Positions 23,513-37,043 of a stretch of DNA of 64,000 bases are shown one piece after another. The translations under genes were made by a program, and so were the position numbers. Below the pieces are notes generated by a model. That model had not been told where the DNA came from. It did not search any database and was given only the letters and a program-made list of their open reading frames with translations. The stretch comes from Dolomedes plantarius. Taxonomy: Eukaryota; Arthropoda; Arachnida; Araneae; Dolomedidae. Position 1 is the stretch's first letter; every line of letters starts with the position of its first letter. The stretch is taken from the NCBI GenBank assembly GCA_907164885.2, contig OU015493.1:65470126-65534125 (forward strand), read 5' to 3'.

Positions 23513-26500
23513 ATCAACTTAGCTGTGCACAGAAAGAGCTTCATTGCTCACAAACTTTATTTTAAATTATTCCCTTTACTACGTGTTTAAAAATCTAATG
23601 TACATAGTAAAACATCCCTAGTAAAAATTTTCCAAATTATTTTTACAATCAATATTTTTTTTAATGAAATGTGTAATAAAAAATAGAAAACCCGAAAGAA
23701 GTATTTAAAGAATGCTATTTCCACTGTCTTAACATCATCGCTTCATGAAACTGATTAGATGAATTAAATAAAAACAATTTTGTAGTTAAAAGTTCGTAGA
23801 AGAGTTTTTAAATACCTTTTTTATATAAATTCTATGAAAAATCATGGATAATAGTTTTTAAAAAAACCGAACACAAATGCTTTTTCAACCTGATTTCTTG
23901 AACCGAGAGAATTTGAATCCTTGAACTTTCTTACAGAAGGTGCGCCTGCATTGCTTTCTGATCTATGCCAATCCAGTTAAAACTTTGAAACTGGTTTTCG
24001 GTGCGAAATTTGGTACATGAAGATTTATTTATTTGGTACATCATGGAAAATAGATTTAAGTTTGAAAATATAACAGAGAACGCCTTTAAAAAGGAGATTA
24101 ACAAGTTGGCAAGTTTTTTTCAAATAATTAAAGGAAAAAATTTCTTGCCATAATTCTCTTGTCGTTTTGCCAATTTTTCCCCTTTACAGCTGCCCGTATA
24201 ACCCATTAAATAAAAGAAGCGTGCGTAACCCTGAGGATAAGAGCACAACAGTAGAACCAGAACTATTACTTTCAAAGTAACTACCGAGAGTTAGGATGGG
24301 TTCAGAACAAGAACACATGGATTACATCCAGGGATTCACTGAAAGAGAAAAGAACTCACACAGACACATACTACACATTAAAACAAATGCAAGACCAGAC
24401 ATCACTTTATTTTGATTACTGAAAGAAATTCATTTCATATTTTCTCAACTTAGAACGCCCGCGACAACCTAAATTTCCCAAACTGTACTACTAAATTCAC
24501 ATAAATAATAAAAACAAATTTTCCTTTCATAACCTAATTCAAACCGAAAAGATTTCACCATGAAATTCGTGCGTGAAACTTACAAAAATAAAAATACTAT
24601 ACGCACCGAATAAAATCACTTCACTCGAGTTGTTACAAAAGAGCATTTTTATCGGGTGAAAAATTAATTTCATCGCCTTTGACACTCACGGAGAAGAAGA
24701 ATTTGATAGTAAATTAGTTACTTCTAAGAAATAAAGCAAAGGGGGGAAAAGCAGTTGCATAAGATAATTTTTACAGAGCTTCAACATCTAAAAATATACT
24801 CTCTTTACGAGGGTTTTAAAATAAAATAAATTTTCAGTATGTCCCAAACTTATTCGCAAGCGGTTGGATTCTTGATGTACTAACGTCGCGTGTCCCAATA
24901 TACAGAAAATATATAAACTTTCCAATGACGTCGCTTTTTCATGCGTTTAGTAAAATCCAAAATCAGTCTCTCGTTCTTTAAATTATCTCGTTTTGAATAT
25001 CGAAAATAGTTTTTAAAAAATTAATATCAGCACACAATATCAATAGTTATTGGCAAATAAAATTCTACATTGCATGTGTGCAAGCGTGTGTGAGAGTAAC
25101 AAGATAAATTTTTTATTTCTTCTCTTAAAGTAAAGGAATTTTTTTTAATATGTAGCGAATTTAGAGTTGCGGCAATATTTCTAAACTGGTAACGTTTCCA
25201 GCTTAAAAATTTCGTAAATGCAAATGTTTCAATAAATAATTACATATGTACAATATTATACAACTCGCGAGGATTAAGTATAAGAATTATTTCTGCGGTA
25301 ACAAGCAAAATTTTGCAGCACAAACAGCGTCTCGAAGTACCCAAACGGTTGGAAAACGTAAACTTTCATACAGATATTTAGTACTTGTATCTAAATATCT
25401 CAAGCACTTAGATACTTACATCTGAATACTTGAGAAGCAACAAGCTTAACAAATAATATGCAAAATAGTTATGGTTTTGAAGAAATTGATTATACAAAAT
25501 GGGACATAACGTCGGAAAACAACATTGGTTTCGAGCAACCGATAATCTCCCAATAACGCACCATATATCTCGGGTTTTTTTTTTTTCTTCTTACTTTCTA
25601 CTACATTGATGCTCATTTTATGTTCCACCATGAGTATTTATCACATGCTTCCTTATGGTGTTTTCTACATCTCTCTTTCCAAGAGCCAAACCACTATAAC
25701 GACCATTTGCCAAACAAAGATTAGATCAATACGATGTAGTGTATAAATAATACTACTATGAAACATTATCTTTAGCTCTAGTCAGTCGCAACGTTTTCTT
25801 TCCTGGGCTAAAACTACACAATATCTTAGTTAAGCATATAAAATCTAGATAACAGCACTTTAGAATTCAGATAGTCCTTTAATGCTCATCTTAATTCTGT
25901 GATTATCAATAATACATTAGGAATTCTAGGCAACTCATATTCTGCATGTCAGTCGATTTAATAATAAATTTAGAAGAAAGAAAAAAAAAGGACGACTTTT
26001 CTGCGCACATTCAGAAAAAAAGGCTACAATTAAAAAAGCTACGAAGGACAAGGACTGTTTTTAAAAAAGCAGAAAACAAATAAAACAATGCAACTCGGTC
26101 ATATCTATCAGAATGATTTCAGCAAACACTATTGGAGTTACAACCATCGAAATTTTGTTCTTTCCAACTCAGCTGACTCCCCCCTCCCCCGACCTTTAAT
26201 CTCTAACACAATAATTCTTTTCATTAGAACATGGATTTCCAGCTATTAATCCTTCAGGCTTTCAGAGACATCTGATCTCGTATATTCATCTGTCCAGTCT
26301 CCAACAAAGAGCTGCTTTATTGTCTTAAGGATTATTCTTCTTAGGCATCCTCTTGTACACCAAGAACTGACTCGTACAGTATTGAATATCTGTTTCCATG
26401 CAGATGATCACTTAAGCAAATTCTGCTCGTTTTAATACAGGGTGACAAATAAGAAAGTCATAATAAAAATTTTAGCTGATTGTGGATTATTAAGAAACCG

Positions 26501-27082
26501 CCTTTTTACTATATTTTCACAGTGTCTTTAAGTGTTGATTACTCAATATCTGCAGTAAATCGCGAAATTAACTTTTATCCACTACCGTGATTTTTCTAAA
26601 AATCAGTCGCATTAGCAGAAAAACATAACATTTTAATATGTGATTTACATATTAAAATGAGAACATACAGTAAAAACTGATATAAGTTGCAAGACTGAAA
26701 CTCTGGTTTCTAATATTAAAGTTCAAAGCATTACGTAAATATTTCATGTAAAAGATAGGTACAGAATATTTATGATGTCTTAATGGCAGTACATTTTGAA
26801 ATGTTCTCACATTTTTATAAAATGACCAAATACAAGTATTATGAATATGACATGCATGAACATTTAAACATTCATGTGGTGTGAACATGACATGAAAGAT
26901 TAATATTAGTGATCAATTCATCATTCATAGGATGTGAACTTCTGTTTATAACGTTTTGTGATCAAAGTCAATACGTGAGTATAGATACTTTGAAAATTTT
27001 AAACACTCATATAATGCCTGCTTTATCGGACAAAAGGATATTTTTTTTAAAGCGGGTGTGATAAATTCTTTATATACTAGAC
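23513..27082. other. Non-coding, nothing recognised
   Basis: AT-rich. No open frame with a domain and no transposon ends that pair. A lone ACAGGGTGACAAATAAGAAA at 26439 resembles a transposon terminus but has no partner that I can find. Confidence 0.4.
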
Positions 27083-27677
27083 CAGGGGTGTCCAACCTTT
27101 TAGCTTCCTTGGGCCACATTGGAAGAAGACTAATTGTTTTGGGCTACACAAAAATATACCTAACATTAAAAATTCTTGATGAGTTAAAAAAAGTATAATA
27201 TATAGTTATCATATTTATTTCATTATAAATTTTATTAAAGATAAGAAAACTAATGTGATATTTGACATTGAATTTGAGAAACTAATGCATCAATATCTGG
27301 GTCTATCGCAATTCTCAGGAAGTTCTCAAGATGTTCATCCGATATTTTGGTTCTAATTTGACTCTTAGTGTGCTTCACTCGTGCTTACCTATTTTAATAT
27401 AATTACAAATATGAAATATTAAATCTGTAAAAACTTCACATTTCATTTTTGTAATGAAATTAACATACAGAAATTACATACGGAATTTTGTATAGAATTA
27501 AAGATATTTCAACTGATGTATTGTCGATTTGTTGAATGAACAAAGCGGGATCTGTAATGGCCGCCTGCTATCATCGCCGAGGCGGGATATTGATAATTTT
27601 TTCGCTTTGAGCTCTCTTTCTGGGCCGCACTAATACTTGCTTTGGGCCGCATGCGGCCCGCAGGCTGGACACCCCTG
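27083..27677. mobile_element. Non-autonomous hAT element
   Basis: Left end CAGGGGTGTCCAACCTTTT and right end (reverse strand) CAGGGGTGTCCAGCCTGCGG. An exact 8-bp duplication TACTAGAC flanks it (27075-27082 and 27678-27685). Both features are hAT hallmarks. The 595-bp interior has no transposase frame. The exact duplication suggests a fairly recent insertion. Confidence 0.93.
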
Positions 27678-27685
27678 TACTAGAC

Positions 27686-28764
27686 CATTTCATATTTTAA
27701 GGTACTAAAAAGACTCATAACAGGGTTTTTTTAGAAAAAAATTCTAAAACAAGTTTGGCCCGAGGTGCATAGTTACAGACAGGAAGTTTAACTTGATATT
27801 CTTCATCTACAGATGAAAAACTGGTAAAATCTAAACGAGGACTTTTCTACATTAATGCATATTCTCTTACTTCAGTCACTATTTTAAAACTTGATTCCCG
27901 TGGAAAAGAAAGTCCTAACCAGGTCAAGACATCGGAACATTTTAGAGCTGGAGAAAGATAGAAACTTAAAATGAGTGAGACATCTTGGAGAACACAAATA
28001 CGAAAATTAATAAATGTAAACACTGGGACTAAATCTACACATGCATTAACACAACGCAAAATAGTTAAAATTAACCATGATATTCTGGGATGCAGATATG
28101 ACCTTAGTCTCGTTTCGACATACATCCTCTGCAGTGACTGATACTCCATAGTAATGTGTGTCAAACAATGCGAGAGGGGTCGATATAAGACATGATGTCA
28201 TTTTCTTTAGTACACGATTAGGCACACACTTAGTATCGACATCTAATAAATAATGCACTCGTATCTCCATAGTATAATATAGGCTAATATGCAAGCAAAT
28301 TTAATACATATTTTGTCCTTGAGAGAAGAAAAAGTGTTAAGTTTTGGTAAGTTTATCTTTAAAAAAAAAGGACTTCCATTAAATTTTCTGCGATGTTTAA
28401 ATGTAACATTTACTCTTGTAAGTTTAAATGGTAAATGAAAAAAATTTTAATCATTTATTTATGTTACAGATTTTACTAAAGGATAAAGATTTCATAATTT
28501 AACAATTTTTCCTTTAAAAAAATTGCTCGGCTATGGAGGTGCAGTTTAAAAAACAATGAATTAAAATGATAAATTAAACAGAAAATGAGATTTTTGAGAA
28601 TAAACTATGAATGATAACAAAGCAAAAATAGCATATCCCCCAATGAATTACTTCTCCCACAAAAATTTGTTTTCCAATATTTTGTAACAGTGAAGGTAAT
28701 AAAATATATAATTTAAAAAATTAACTAAAGATCTTTCAAAAGTTCAGATGAAAAGTTTTACAAT
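27686..28764. other. Non-coding, nothing recognised
   Basis: Short frames on the minus strand (27847-28294) show no domain and overlap each other. Confidence 0.4.
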
Positions 28765-28850
28765 ACCTGTTCATCTCAAGACCGGGATATGAACTCGACT
28801 TTTGAGGCCAGTAATTAACTAAATGAGCTCTCCTGGCGATAACAGGAACT
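28765..28850 (-). repeat. tRNA-like SINE head, degenerate
   Basis: The reverse strand reads GAGAGCTCATTTAGTTAATT and then GTCGAGTTCATATCCCGG, arranged like the A and B boxes of a tRNA gene with about 30 bases between. It does not fold into a full tRNA that I can see. A SINE relic is the likeliest reading. Confidence 0.4.
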
Positions 28851-29044
28851 CTAATTTTAAAATTTCATTCCGCATATTTTTCTACCTTTTTTCTTTTTTC
28901 TTAGCACTACGAGACATCGAGTCTGTTACATAGTATTTTTCCATTTTACCAATTTGTCTTTTTCTGATGATTGATTGATTGATTTTGTTTCCACCATCAA
29001 TATTTGCGATACCGTCGTTACTTTCCAACGTTAACGTCAGTTTG

Positions 29045-29095
29045 TCATGACTGGGGTTTGGACCGGGGTATGCTATTAACTGAATAACCCAAGAG
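29045..29095 (-). repeat. tRNA-like SINE head, degenerate
   Basis: The reverse strand reads GGGTTATTCAGTTAATAGCA then GGTCCAAACCCCAG, again an A-box/B-box spacing. It is similar in layout to the segment at 28765, 200 bp to the left. Confidence 0.35.
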
Positions 29096-29119
29096 ATATG
29101 AAGTACTCTAATTATACGG

Positions 29120-31050
29120 ATCTCATTCCTCGGTAGTTCTCTTTGAATTTTAAAAATTTTAAAACTAATACTAAAAACTCACCCAAAGAATCCATGAGAA
29201 TTCCAACATCGCCCCCCCCTTTTTTTTTAAAGCTACGAAATTAAATTCTCTATCTCTCTCTTTTTTTTCTTTACAAATTTGTTAAATATAAACTAGTCAC
29301 TTAGCGCTAAAAAGAGACTAGGAATTTTTTAAGGATCACTTAAATATTTCCAACTTTTTCCTTTTCTTACCGTCTTACATTCCATTTGACGAGCAAACGC
29401 CTTTCGAGCCAAAATTAAAGGATTTTCTCGATGAAAGAGCGGTTTTATTCATTTCCCCATGAATGCTGTAAAACGGGCAAAAAATCCTAATATTAAATAA
29501 AAGACATTGAATCACGCAAGTGCTAACAAACACTTCAAGAGACATCTTCCGCCCAAAACCGGAAATTGAAAGAGTCGGGAAAAGTAATTAAAGCAGTTTG
29601 ATCGATCTAAAAATTTTCTAACAGCTAGGCTTCACCGAGAAATGACTAACAACGACTACTCTGCCACGCACGAACCTTATGCGTTTTTCGCTCGCGTAAA
29701 GCTTTCTAGTTGTTTCTCTTCTTTTTGAAGTGCATTTTAAAAGATTTACTCCGATATTTTGAAGCTTTTGTCAAACCACTCACACAACTCTTTTCTTAAA
29801 ATATATATAATAAAAAGAAAAACTCTTAGAATTGGAAACAAATAATTTATGATGTAAACGGATGAATGCAAACTAACAGCACGTCCCTGATCAAATTCCA
29901 TAGCCACAAGAAATTATTGCTTAAAAATTTAAAAAAAAGAAGACCGAGATAAAGAGAGACATATCGTCAACAGCTATTAGCTAGATATAAGACGAGGCCT
30001 ATGATCCAAGAATAATCTCCACGATGTAACAGAAGAAATTACAGCGAATAAAGAGATTTCAAATTTAATAATGCCTATTCAGCAAAGTCATGGAAAGAAA
30101 TCAAATAACAAACGAATTAAATTAAATAACATTCTACAAACTTCAGTTTTTTAAAAGCTATATTTACTATATTACAGCTCCACTGAGTAACACATAACCT
30201 TTTCCAAACTATAAATTAAATTCCAAAATACAACGAGACATTTCGGGGATATTTAGCAATAATTTTTTCTCCATACGCTTGCTTCAACGTTTAATGTTAT
30301 AATGAGAGTTCAAATAAATGCTAGCGGTTGTGTTGGCATATTACTTGGATGATAATCGATTAATTTTAACTGATAATATACCGCTCAGCATCCAATATAC
30401 AAAACGATTTAATCAAAACGAAATAATTTAATTAGATGATATATAGCAAAGTGCAAATCAAATTTTTTTCCCACAAATATCCACGAAACAACTTAACACA
30501 GATTCCAAGTTCACATCCTGCACATACATAGAACTCAGTTTTAAACATTCAACATTTATCTGTCTGGTATTTGCTTCCAACGGGCATGAGCTATAATAAC
30601 TCAAAGAATTCTCTCTCTTTCAAAACACCTACATGGCTTGAAACTTTTTAATTTTATGTAACAGGGAAAAAATGTCAAGATAGTCGTCGTTAGAAATAGT
30701 TAGCTTTCAACTGAATCATTATTCATTTTTTATTCGTTGTATTATGACAACTCGCGCGGAAAGGGTCCGTGTATCTTCCTTGAAGAACTCAAAAAGGAGA
30801 AGTATTCACATGACAAGAAAGCTAAAACTTAGGCACGCGCATTACTTTAAAATCTGAATATTGATACCATCAGAAAGGAAATCTCACTCCGATCTAATTC
30901 ATTATAACTATGACACTTCCTTGGCTTACTAGTGACGAGCAACTGCTCGTAATTCGTACGATCTATTTATGGGATGCCTATCGTGGTTTCTTTTAAGGAT
31001 AAAATATTTTAAAAATTCGATCGACATTAGGAAAATCAACCATTCGTCTT
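29120..31050. other. Non-coding, nothing recognised
   Basis: AT-rich with pyrimidine-rich runs (29212-29230, 29250-29270). No gene or repeat boundary supported. Confidence 0.4.
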
Positions 31051-31236
31051 AGTTGGTTTTTGGCTGGTTGGGAGCGCTACGGTCATCTTCTGCTACACGA
31101 GGACTGATTTACACGGACCTTGCAATTCAAATCCGGTTCCGAACGGTTACAAACATCCGTGCGAATAGAGGGATTCGAATCCACAGACTGGTATTAAAAG
31201 CCAACGCTCTAGAAATTCGGCCATCGGCCAGCTAGT
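31051..31236 (-). mobile_element. tRNA-derived SINE, copy 3
   Basis: On the reverse strand: A-box part GGCCGATGGCCGAATTTCTA, B box GGATTCGAATCCC, then the family body TTGTAACCGTTCGGAACCGG and CCTCGTGTAGC, ending GACCGTAGCGCTCCC with a CCAAC-type tail. Near full-length. It is directly followed, on the right, by another copy in the same orientation. Confidence 0.85.
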
Positions 31237-31407
31237 GCGTAGGTTTTTGGAGTGCTACAAATATCAACTGTAAGATGAGGACTAAGCAAACCATGCACTA
31301 CAGTTAACCGATTCTAAATGGCTGCAAACACCCATGTAAACCGCATGGTTCACACTTTTAGAGATTATGGGGCCGAAAGTCAACAACTTAGCCATTCAGC
31401 AATTGTC
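31237..31407 (-). mobile_element. tRNA-derived SINE, copy 4 (diverged, tandem with copy 3)
   Basis: On the reverse strand CTGAATGGCTAAGTTGTTGA corresponds to the A-box region. GTTTGCAGCCATTTAGAATC and AGTCCTCATCTTACAG follow, and it ends TTTGTAGCACTCC. This is a more diverged copy of the same family with its B box largely lost. Head-to-tail arrangement with copy 3. Confidence 0.68.
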
Positions 31408-31710
31408 CGGCTTCAACTACTCCAGTATAATGTCATCCGTAACAAACTTTCATCATGAAAGACGCTCTTATTTGCATTTCGAGTCAAAAAGATACGAAAA
31501 ACCTAGCATATCAGAAATCTTCCAGAATTTAGAGGTTATCATCATTCAGTTACAGATTGGCTTGAACATCAACGGGGTCATCGCACTTACATAATATGCT
31601 ATTAAAAATCATTGCTTGGGTCGCACTTTTTGTAATACAGCGGTAGTTACATCTTTATAATCACTCAAGCAAAGCAATAGAGGCGAAGTCTAACTAAACA
31701 CCACGGAGAC

Positions 31711-31711
31711 T

Positions 31712-31766
<55 letters not shown>
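31711..31766. repeat. (TA)n microsatellite
   Basis: About 55 bp of TA directly before a TA-flanked transposon, which probably inserted at the edge of this tract. Confidence 0.95.
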
Positions 31767-31769
<3 letters not shown>

Positions 31770-31779
31770 CACACACATA

Positions 31780-32542
31780 CAGTGGTGCCTCGACTTACAA
31801 GTTTAATTCGTTCCACGACGGAGCTCGTAACTCGAAATACTCTTATCTGAAATCAATTTTCCCCATTGAAATGAATGGAAATGCCATTAATTCGTTCCTG
31901 GCTCCCCAAAAACACCGCAATTTTTTGTTACATGTTTTTAAATAAGAGAAATGTGCTTATAAATGATGAACATTGTATAAAAACGCATTACAATAGAATG
32001 TACTGCAATAAGCTTCTATTATTAAGTGTAATGTACATTTACTTTGCAGATCAGACTTGAAGATTGTTATGTAAGAGGAGGAGAAAGGCTGAACTGAATA
32101 ATTAAATCTTATTCATTGATTTTTAACCAAGGTCATCTCATCCCCTAGACCCCATTGGGGGTTCCAGTGTTGGGGAGGGAATGGAAGCTATTTCTCTGTG
32201 AGAGAGGTTGGACGCTGTTCGGTTTCGGATGGCGACTCAATTGTGGGCAGAGCAAGCTGCCCGGGTAATAATTGTTGAGTGTTAATCTCTCGGTTTAAGA
32301 CTGGATAGTAGCCTTAGAATAATATGTATACAATTGTATAATAATTGTACATAAAGGTTGTAAATATTATATGCTTCTCGTGTTCTCATTTGATGAGCAC
32401 GTAACATGGCGTTCGCTACGCAAACTAGCGGTGGGGTATCTGAAGCTTGCTCGTAACCCGAATTATAGCTCGTAACTCGAAGCAAAAAATTTGCCGAGAG
32501 AATGCTCGTATCTCGAAAAACTCGTAAGTCGAGGTACCACCG
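31780..32542. mobile_element. TA-flanked TIR element (Tc1/mariner/pogo type)
   Basis: Left end CAGTGGTGCCTCGACTTACA and right end (reverse strand) CGGTGGTACCTCGACTTACG share 22 of 25 bases and are flanked by TA (31778-31779 and 32543-32544). Several copies of CTCGTAACTCGAA-like words lie near both ends. No transposase frame is present. The CAGTGG start and TA duplication suit the pogo/mariner group; the exact family is inference. Confidence 0.82.
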
Positions 32543-32919
32543 TATATATAAACAAAGCATTTGACACTGGGACCAACAGTCTTAATACATCCTTCGTAAA
32601 TAAATTGAAGTTCCAGGAAAGTTGCCCTACCTCCAGGCCGCATGGAGTACGGTATATAAACTATAGTTACCACTACACAACTAAGTATATAATATAACTA
32701 TGGGGTTCATGTACTTTTGGTCTATTTAACCACTTATACTACATGAGGAATCCCACCAAGTGACAGAATTAAAATTTAGCGTGTAGTATAGACAAACTCT
32801 ACGTAAAGCCTCGAAGCAGGTCATTAATTATAACACCACTTTTCATAAAGTTTGAACAATTTACTGAGTGTACGAAATTGCAATTCGGATGCGTAAGTGA
32901 ATGCGTTTGAACTATATAT

Positions 32920-33015
32920 CAGAGGTGACCAACAAGTCGACCGCGATCGACCTGCCAAAATGCACTACTTGAGTGGTTTGCGATTATTTTTGTCGTCTGT
33001 GCGATCGATCATTCC
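32920..33015 (+). mobile_element. hAT terminus, orphan
   Basis: CAGAGGTGACCAACAAGTCG followed by ACCGCGATCGACCTGCC is a typical hAT end. No matching opposite end was found within a few kb, so this is a truncated copy. The right limit given is arbitrary. Confidence 0.55.
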
Positions 33016-35065
33016 AATATGACTTATCTTTACAATTTAAGTTCTACACTTAGTCTAGAATATTAACTATCTTTCTGATTTAATATATTTTTTACCTTGT
33101 TTTGACAGCATTCAAACAATTGCGCTCCACAGATACAGAATCCAGAACTACTATGCATATCAATAAAATAGCTAACTATAAATTGCCAGTTAAGTTGCTA
33201 AAATAAATATGCACTATCGAAAACTTTTTTTTTTCCGAAAACAATTTCTGGTCCAAATAGAATAAAGTAACCGAAACATTCCATTTGAAAGTATAATTAC
33301 TGCGTGATTTTGCGGCGAAAATTACATAATATAGATCAATAAAATCCATCTTTTAAAATTTGACATTTATGCTGTGACATAGCTATCACAAAGGAAAAAA
33401 AATTCCTATGGATTCTATTACAAAGATTATTAAAAGCATGACAGTAGATTGCAGCTTATCTAGGCTACAATAATGAGATGTTACCCCTGAAATAAAAACA
33501 TGTATTTAGTGAAGCATGCCCATTTGTTTCTTCAATGGTAGCGCAAAATATACCAATAAATCCCAATATGCACAGTTGTGTTAACAAATCTATTAATTTT
33601 ACGTTTGACTACAACTTGTTCGTGATTTATTATATGAAAGGTTGCAAATGTGCATGATGTAAATTCTTAAGGTAACGTTTTTTAGTTATCACACGCATAA
33701 GTGAGTCAGGTGGAAACATTTTAAAAGGTCAAGAGTTTGGAGGTACTGCTTCACCTAAATCAGTGATCCAAGCGGCGAAAACGCTGGAACTTATGAAAAA
33801 ATTTCATGTTTAAACGGACAACTTGTTTTAGAGAATGAAAATACACTTGTAGTTTCCTAAAAATACATCATAAACGAGGATTTGCTTCAAGGAGGCATAA
33901 TCTTTACAAAACCAACACAACAAAACCGAAATTTTAAAAGGGCTATTTGCTAAACTAGCTAACCAAATTAGAAATAACTTTAAAATGGTAGAGATTGTAG
34001 ATTATTCTATGGATTAGTAATTGAATACTCTCTTCTTGAAAGTTTCTCAAACTGTAATTAATAACAAATTGAAAACTGTAAAGGACTTTTCCCCAAACAT
34101 GTACTCCATTTCAGGTACTCAGATTCAAATAGTTTGTGCAGTTGTAGGAAAATACAACATAAAACCAAAAATTAAATCTCAAACTATGGATCCTCAATCA
34201 GCTGACTAATGTATCTCAATTATATTACCCTCCCTGGCTATGAGAGATTGTCTTCTTTTATATCATTCCTCCCAAAATAATAGACATACAAAATACAGTT
34301 CACACTTTCAATCCAGCTAGCTCTATATATCCAAATATTACTTTGTTGATAATATCTTCATCTGTAATAGTCTAACACAGGAAACAAACATTATGTGAAA
34401 AAGTGGAATGATTTATCCTCCCCCACTCAAAAAAAAAAAAAAATTACATTGATTTATTTCAATCTCTGTAATGCTATATTAGGACAATATACTTACAGGA
34501 AGGGTGCCTTTAATACTTAGAAGTGTGTAGTGTTTGTGACTTGCAATGAGAACCTAGCAAACACCTCTACAGTTAGGGAGTTGAGCATCCAAGAAACTTG
34601 AATCAGTAATTAAAAAAAGATATTTATATAGGCCAAACTTCTACCTTTGTATAATTTTGCAGTAATTTAAATTTGATCAAGATACATTCTAAAGCTATTT
34701 TAGAAATATCATTTAATTATTGAAGAGAATGCTAAACATATGTCAACATTAATTTCTATTATAAATCACAGCAACAAGCTTTATAATAATTAAAATAATA
34801 TTTTACAATCTAAGACATCCATTACAATTGAAGGATGAGCTCAATACAACAGCCTTCTAAATTAATATCTGTTGATGAAAATGTATAGATGTGTATAAGT
34901 AGCCAGTTGCTATAAACACAACAGCACAGATTACTCATATACAACTAGAACAAATTTTAACTAATGATAATATTGCTGTCATAAAAACTATATCCCTCAC
35001 ATTTTTTGTTAAATTTCAGCAAAGCTTAAGGATTTTAAGAATTTATAAATTTTACTACTCTAAAT
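33016..35065. other. Non-coding, nothing recognised
   Basis: AT-rich with an A-run at 34429-34442. No gene found. Confidence 0.4.
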
Positions 35066-35975
35066 CAGGGATCTCCAATTTTTTTAGCCTAAGGAGCACA
35101 ATGACTCCTCCACTAAGTCTGAAGAGCCAAGACCTATTTTTAAAGAAAAATATTTAAAGTCATCATTGCTGAAATTTTATAAGAGTCTTCCACTCACACA
35201 GTTTGATTAGTTGCATAAAGTTGCCAGTGGCTTTTTTTCTGCTTTCGGCACTACTTATGTGTGAAAAAACATTCTCTTAAAAGGCATTGAGTGCCAGAAT
35301 GGAGCATCCCCACTGATAGTACTTTTGAGATAATAAGGAAATTAAAAATTTGTATTTTTTAAATGCAAAATTTAACAACTCTGTTTGTTTTATAGTAAAA
35401 TGAAGCTGGTTTTTTATTCATTTGATAGTTCTGGCGTGAATGGTTTCACCAAAACGGGGTTGAAACAGCCTTCACCTTAAAATTGTGGGATGGTCTGTTC
35501 TGGTGCTCAGCACCTCAAATGAAATATACAAAAAATATTTACAGATCCAAATTAACTGATGAGCATTTGAAGTCGCTGCAGATAATTTCTAATAGTAAAC
35601 TTGATCCCCAACTGCAAATAACTGTCAGTTGAAAGTTACAGCTACATAAATCTTATTAATCAGAATCAGAATTATAATGTTTAATTTTATTATGTAAATT
35701 ACCTATGTTGCTTATTACAAGTTTTTAAGATAAATCTCATATCATAAATTACAGTTTAAAATGTTCAATTTCATTATGTATATCAGTTATTGCATTTCTT
35801 AATTGGTCATTAAATAAAAACATCTGATTATTATTTTGTATGATTTAGTTACATTGTAAATTTTATTATGTAATCAAAATAAACTATGGCGGCTGGATAC
35901 TGGGCCTTTCCAGCCCGTGGTAGCAGGTGCTCGATGGTCGGTGTAGGCCCGCAGGCCCTAGTTTAGAGACCTCTG
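35066..35975 (+). mobile_element. hAT element, internally deleted
   Basis: Left end CAGGGATCTCCAA and right end (reverse strand) CAGAGGTCTCTAAA are inverted repeats. An exact 8-bp duplication CTCTAAAT flanks it (35058-35065 and 35976-35983). A C-terminal transposase remnant lies inside on the plus strand. Confidence 0.88.
35228..35640 (+). pseudogene. hAT transposase C-terminal remnant
   Basis: A degraded frame near 35240-35280 reads like the F-G-x-T-Y-x-C-E-K-T-F-S segment, and 35540-35610 reads YRSKLTDEHLKSLQIISNSK then LDPQLQ. This is the same LTDEHL motif as the hAT fragment at 18172, so both belong to the GTF2IRD2/ZBED5-like hAT group. Stops and frameshifts break the rest. Confidence 0.65.
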
Positions 35976-36976
35976 CTCTAAATAAATGTTAATGAAGAGA
36001 TACATAGCCCTTTTTTTTTTTCTTTTAAAATAGCAATATCAAATACAGTAAATTACACTGACATGCAATACAAGTCAACTTACAATCAAGTCTTTAATTT
36101 CAAGAAATATTGTTACCCTTTGTAACACCTTTAAAATTTACATTTTCACAGACATTTGAAATATACCCAATAATATATCAATTTCATCCTGGCATTGATA
36201 ATTGAATGTTAATGGGTTTAGTTTAACATATTTTTTGATAAATGGTATACAACAACTTTTGTGTATTAGGGATTTCTGAATTTTTAAAACCTTTTTTTAG
36301 ATTATCTTAATGCACAAATTTAACTTATCCTGCTTAGACTACACAGTGATTAGTAATTCTCGTTCTCTCTCCTTTCTAAAAGAAAAAAAAATTACCCCTT
36401 TCAAAATTAAACTGAAATTTTTGACTATGTAACGACATGTTAGGAGAAGCCTTTTATAAATGAAATAGTTGAAAATTAAACACAATTATTTTTTAAAAAA
36501 ATGAAAACTAGCTTAATTTTAATATTTAGAAAATTACTGTACGTACACACACATGCTGAAGAAACATGTATCTAGTTCTTACTAGGTTTAAGAAATAGCT
36601 ATTATGAGGAACAATTTGACAACTGCAAACTGTAGAGAAATTTACAGTAAACAATTGTCAGATTGTCTCACAAAAAGAATAAGTAATGATTGAATTCAGA
36701 AACATGGGATTAGGTTAAGAACTAAGATATTTTTGTATTAGTTCTCAAAGATTTAGAGGTACTCCAAATAATTCAATATTTAGATACATACTTTAAAATT
36801 ATTTTTTAATGTTTAATTTTTTAAAAATTTGCATTTTTTATTAATTAAAAATCATTGATTCCTCTTTTTCGATATATAATATGGAATATATACTCCACAG
36901 AAAATTTTTCAGACTATGACATTTTTTTAATCACACTTTCTCTTTTTAATTACAAATTCCTCAAGTATATCCTTGT

Positions 36977-36979
<3 letters not shown>

Positions 36980-37039
<60 letters not shown>
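36980..37039. repeat. (TA)n microsatellite
   Basis: About 60 bp of TA. Confidence 0.95.

Positions 37040-37043
<4 letters not shown>

Noticed and set aside
26437..26470. ACAGGGTGACAAATAAGAAA as a mariner-like end
   Set aside because: Only one end is visible and no duplication or paired repeat could be located.
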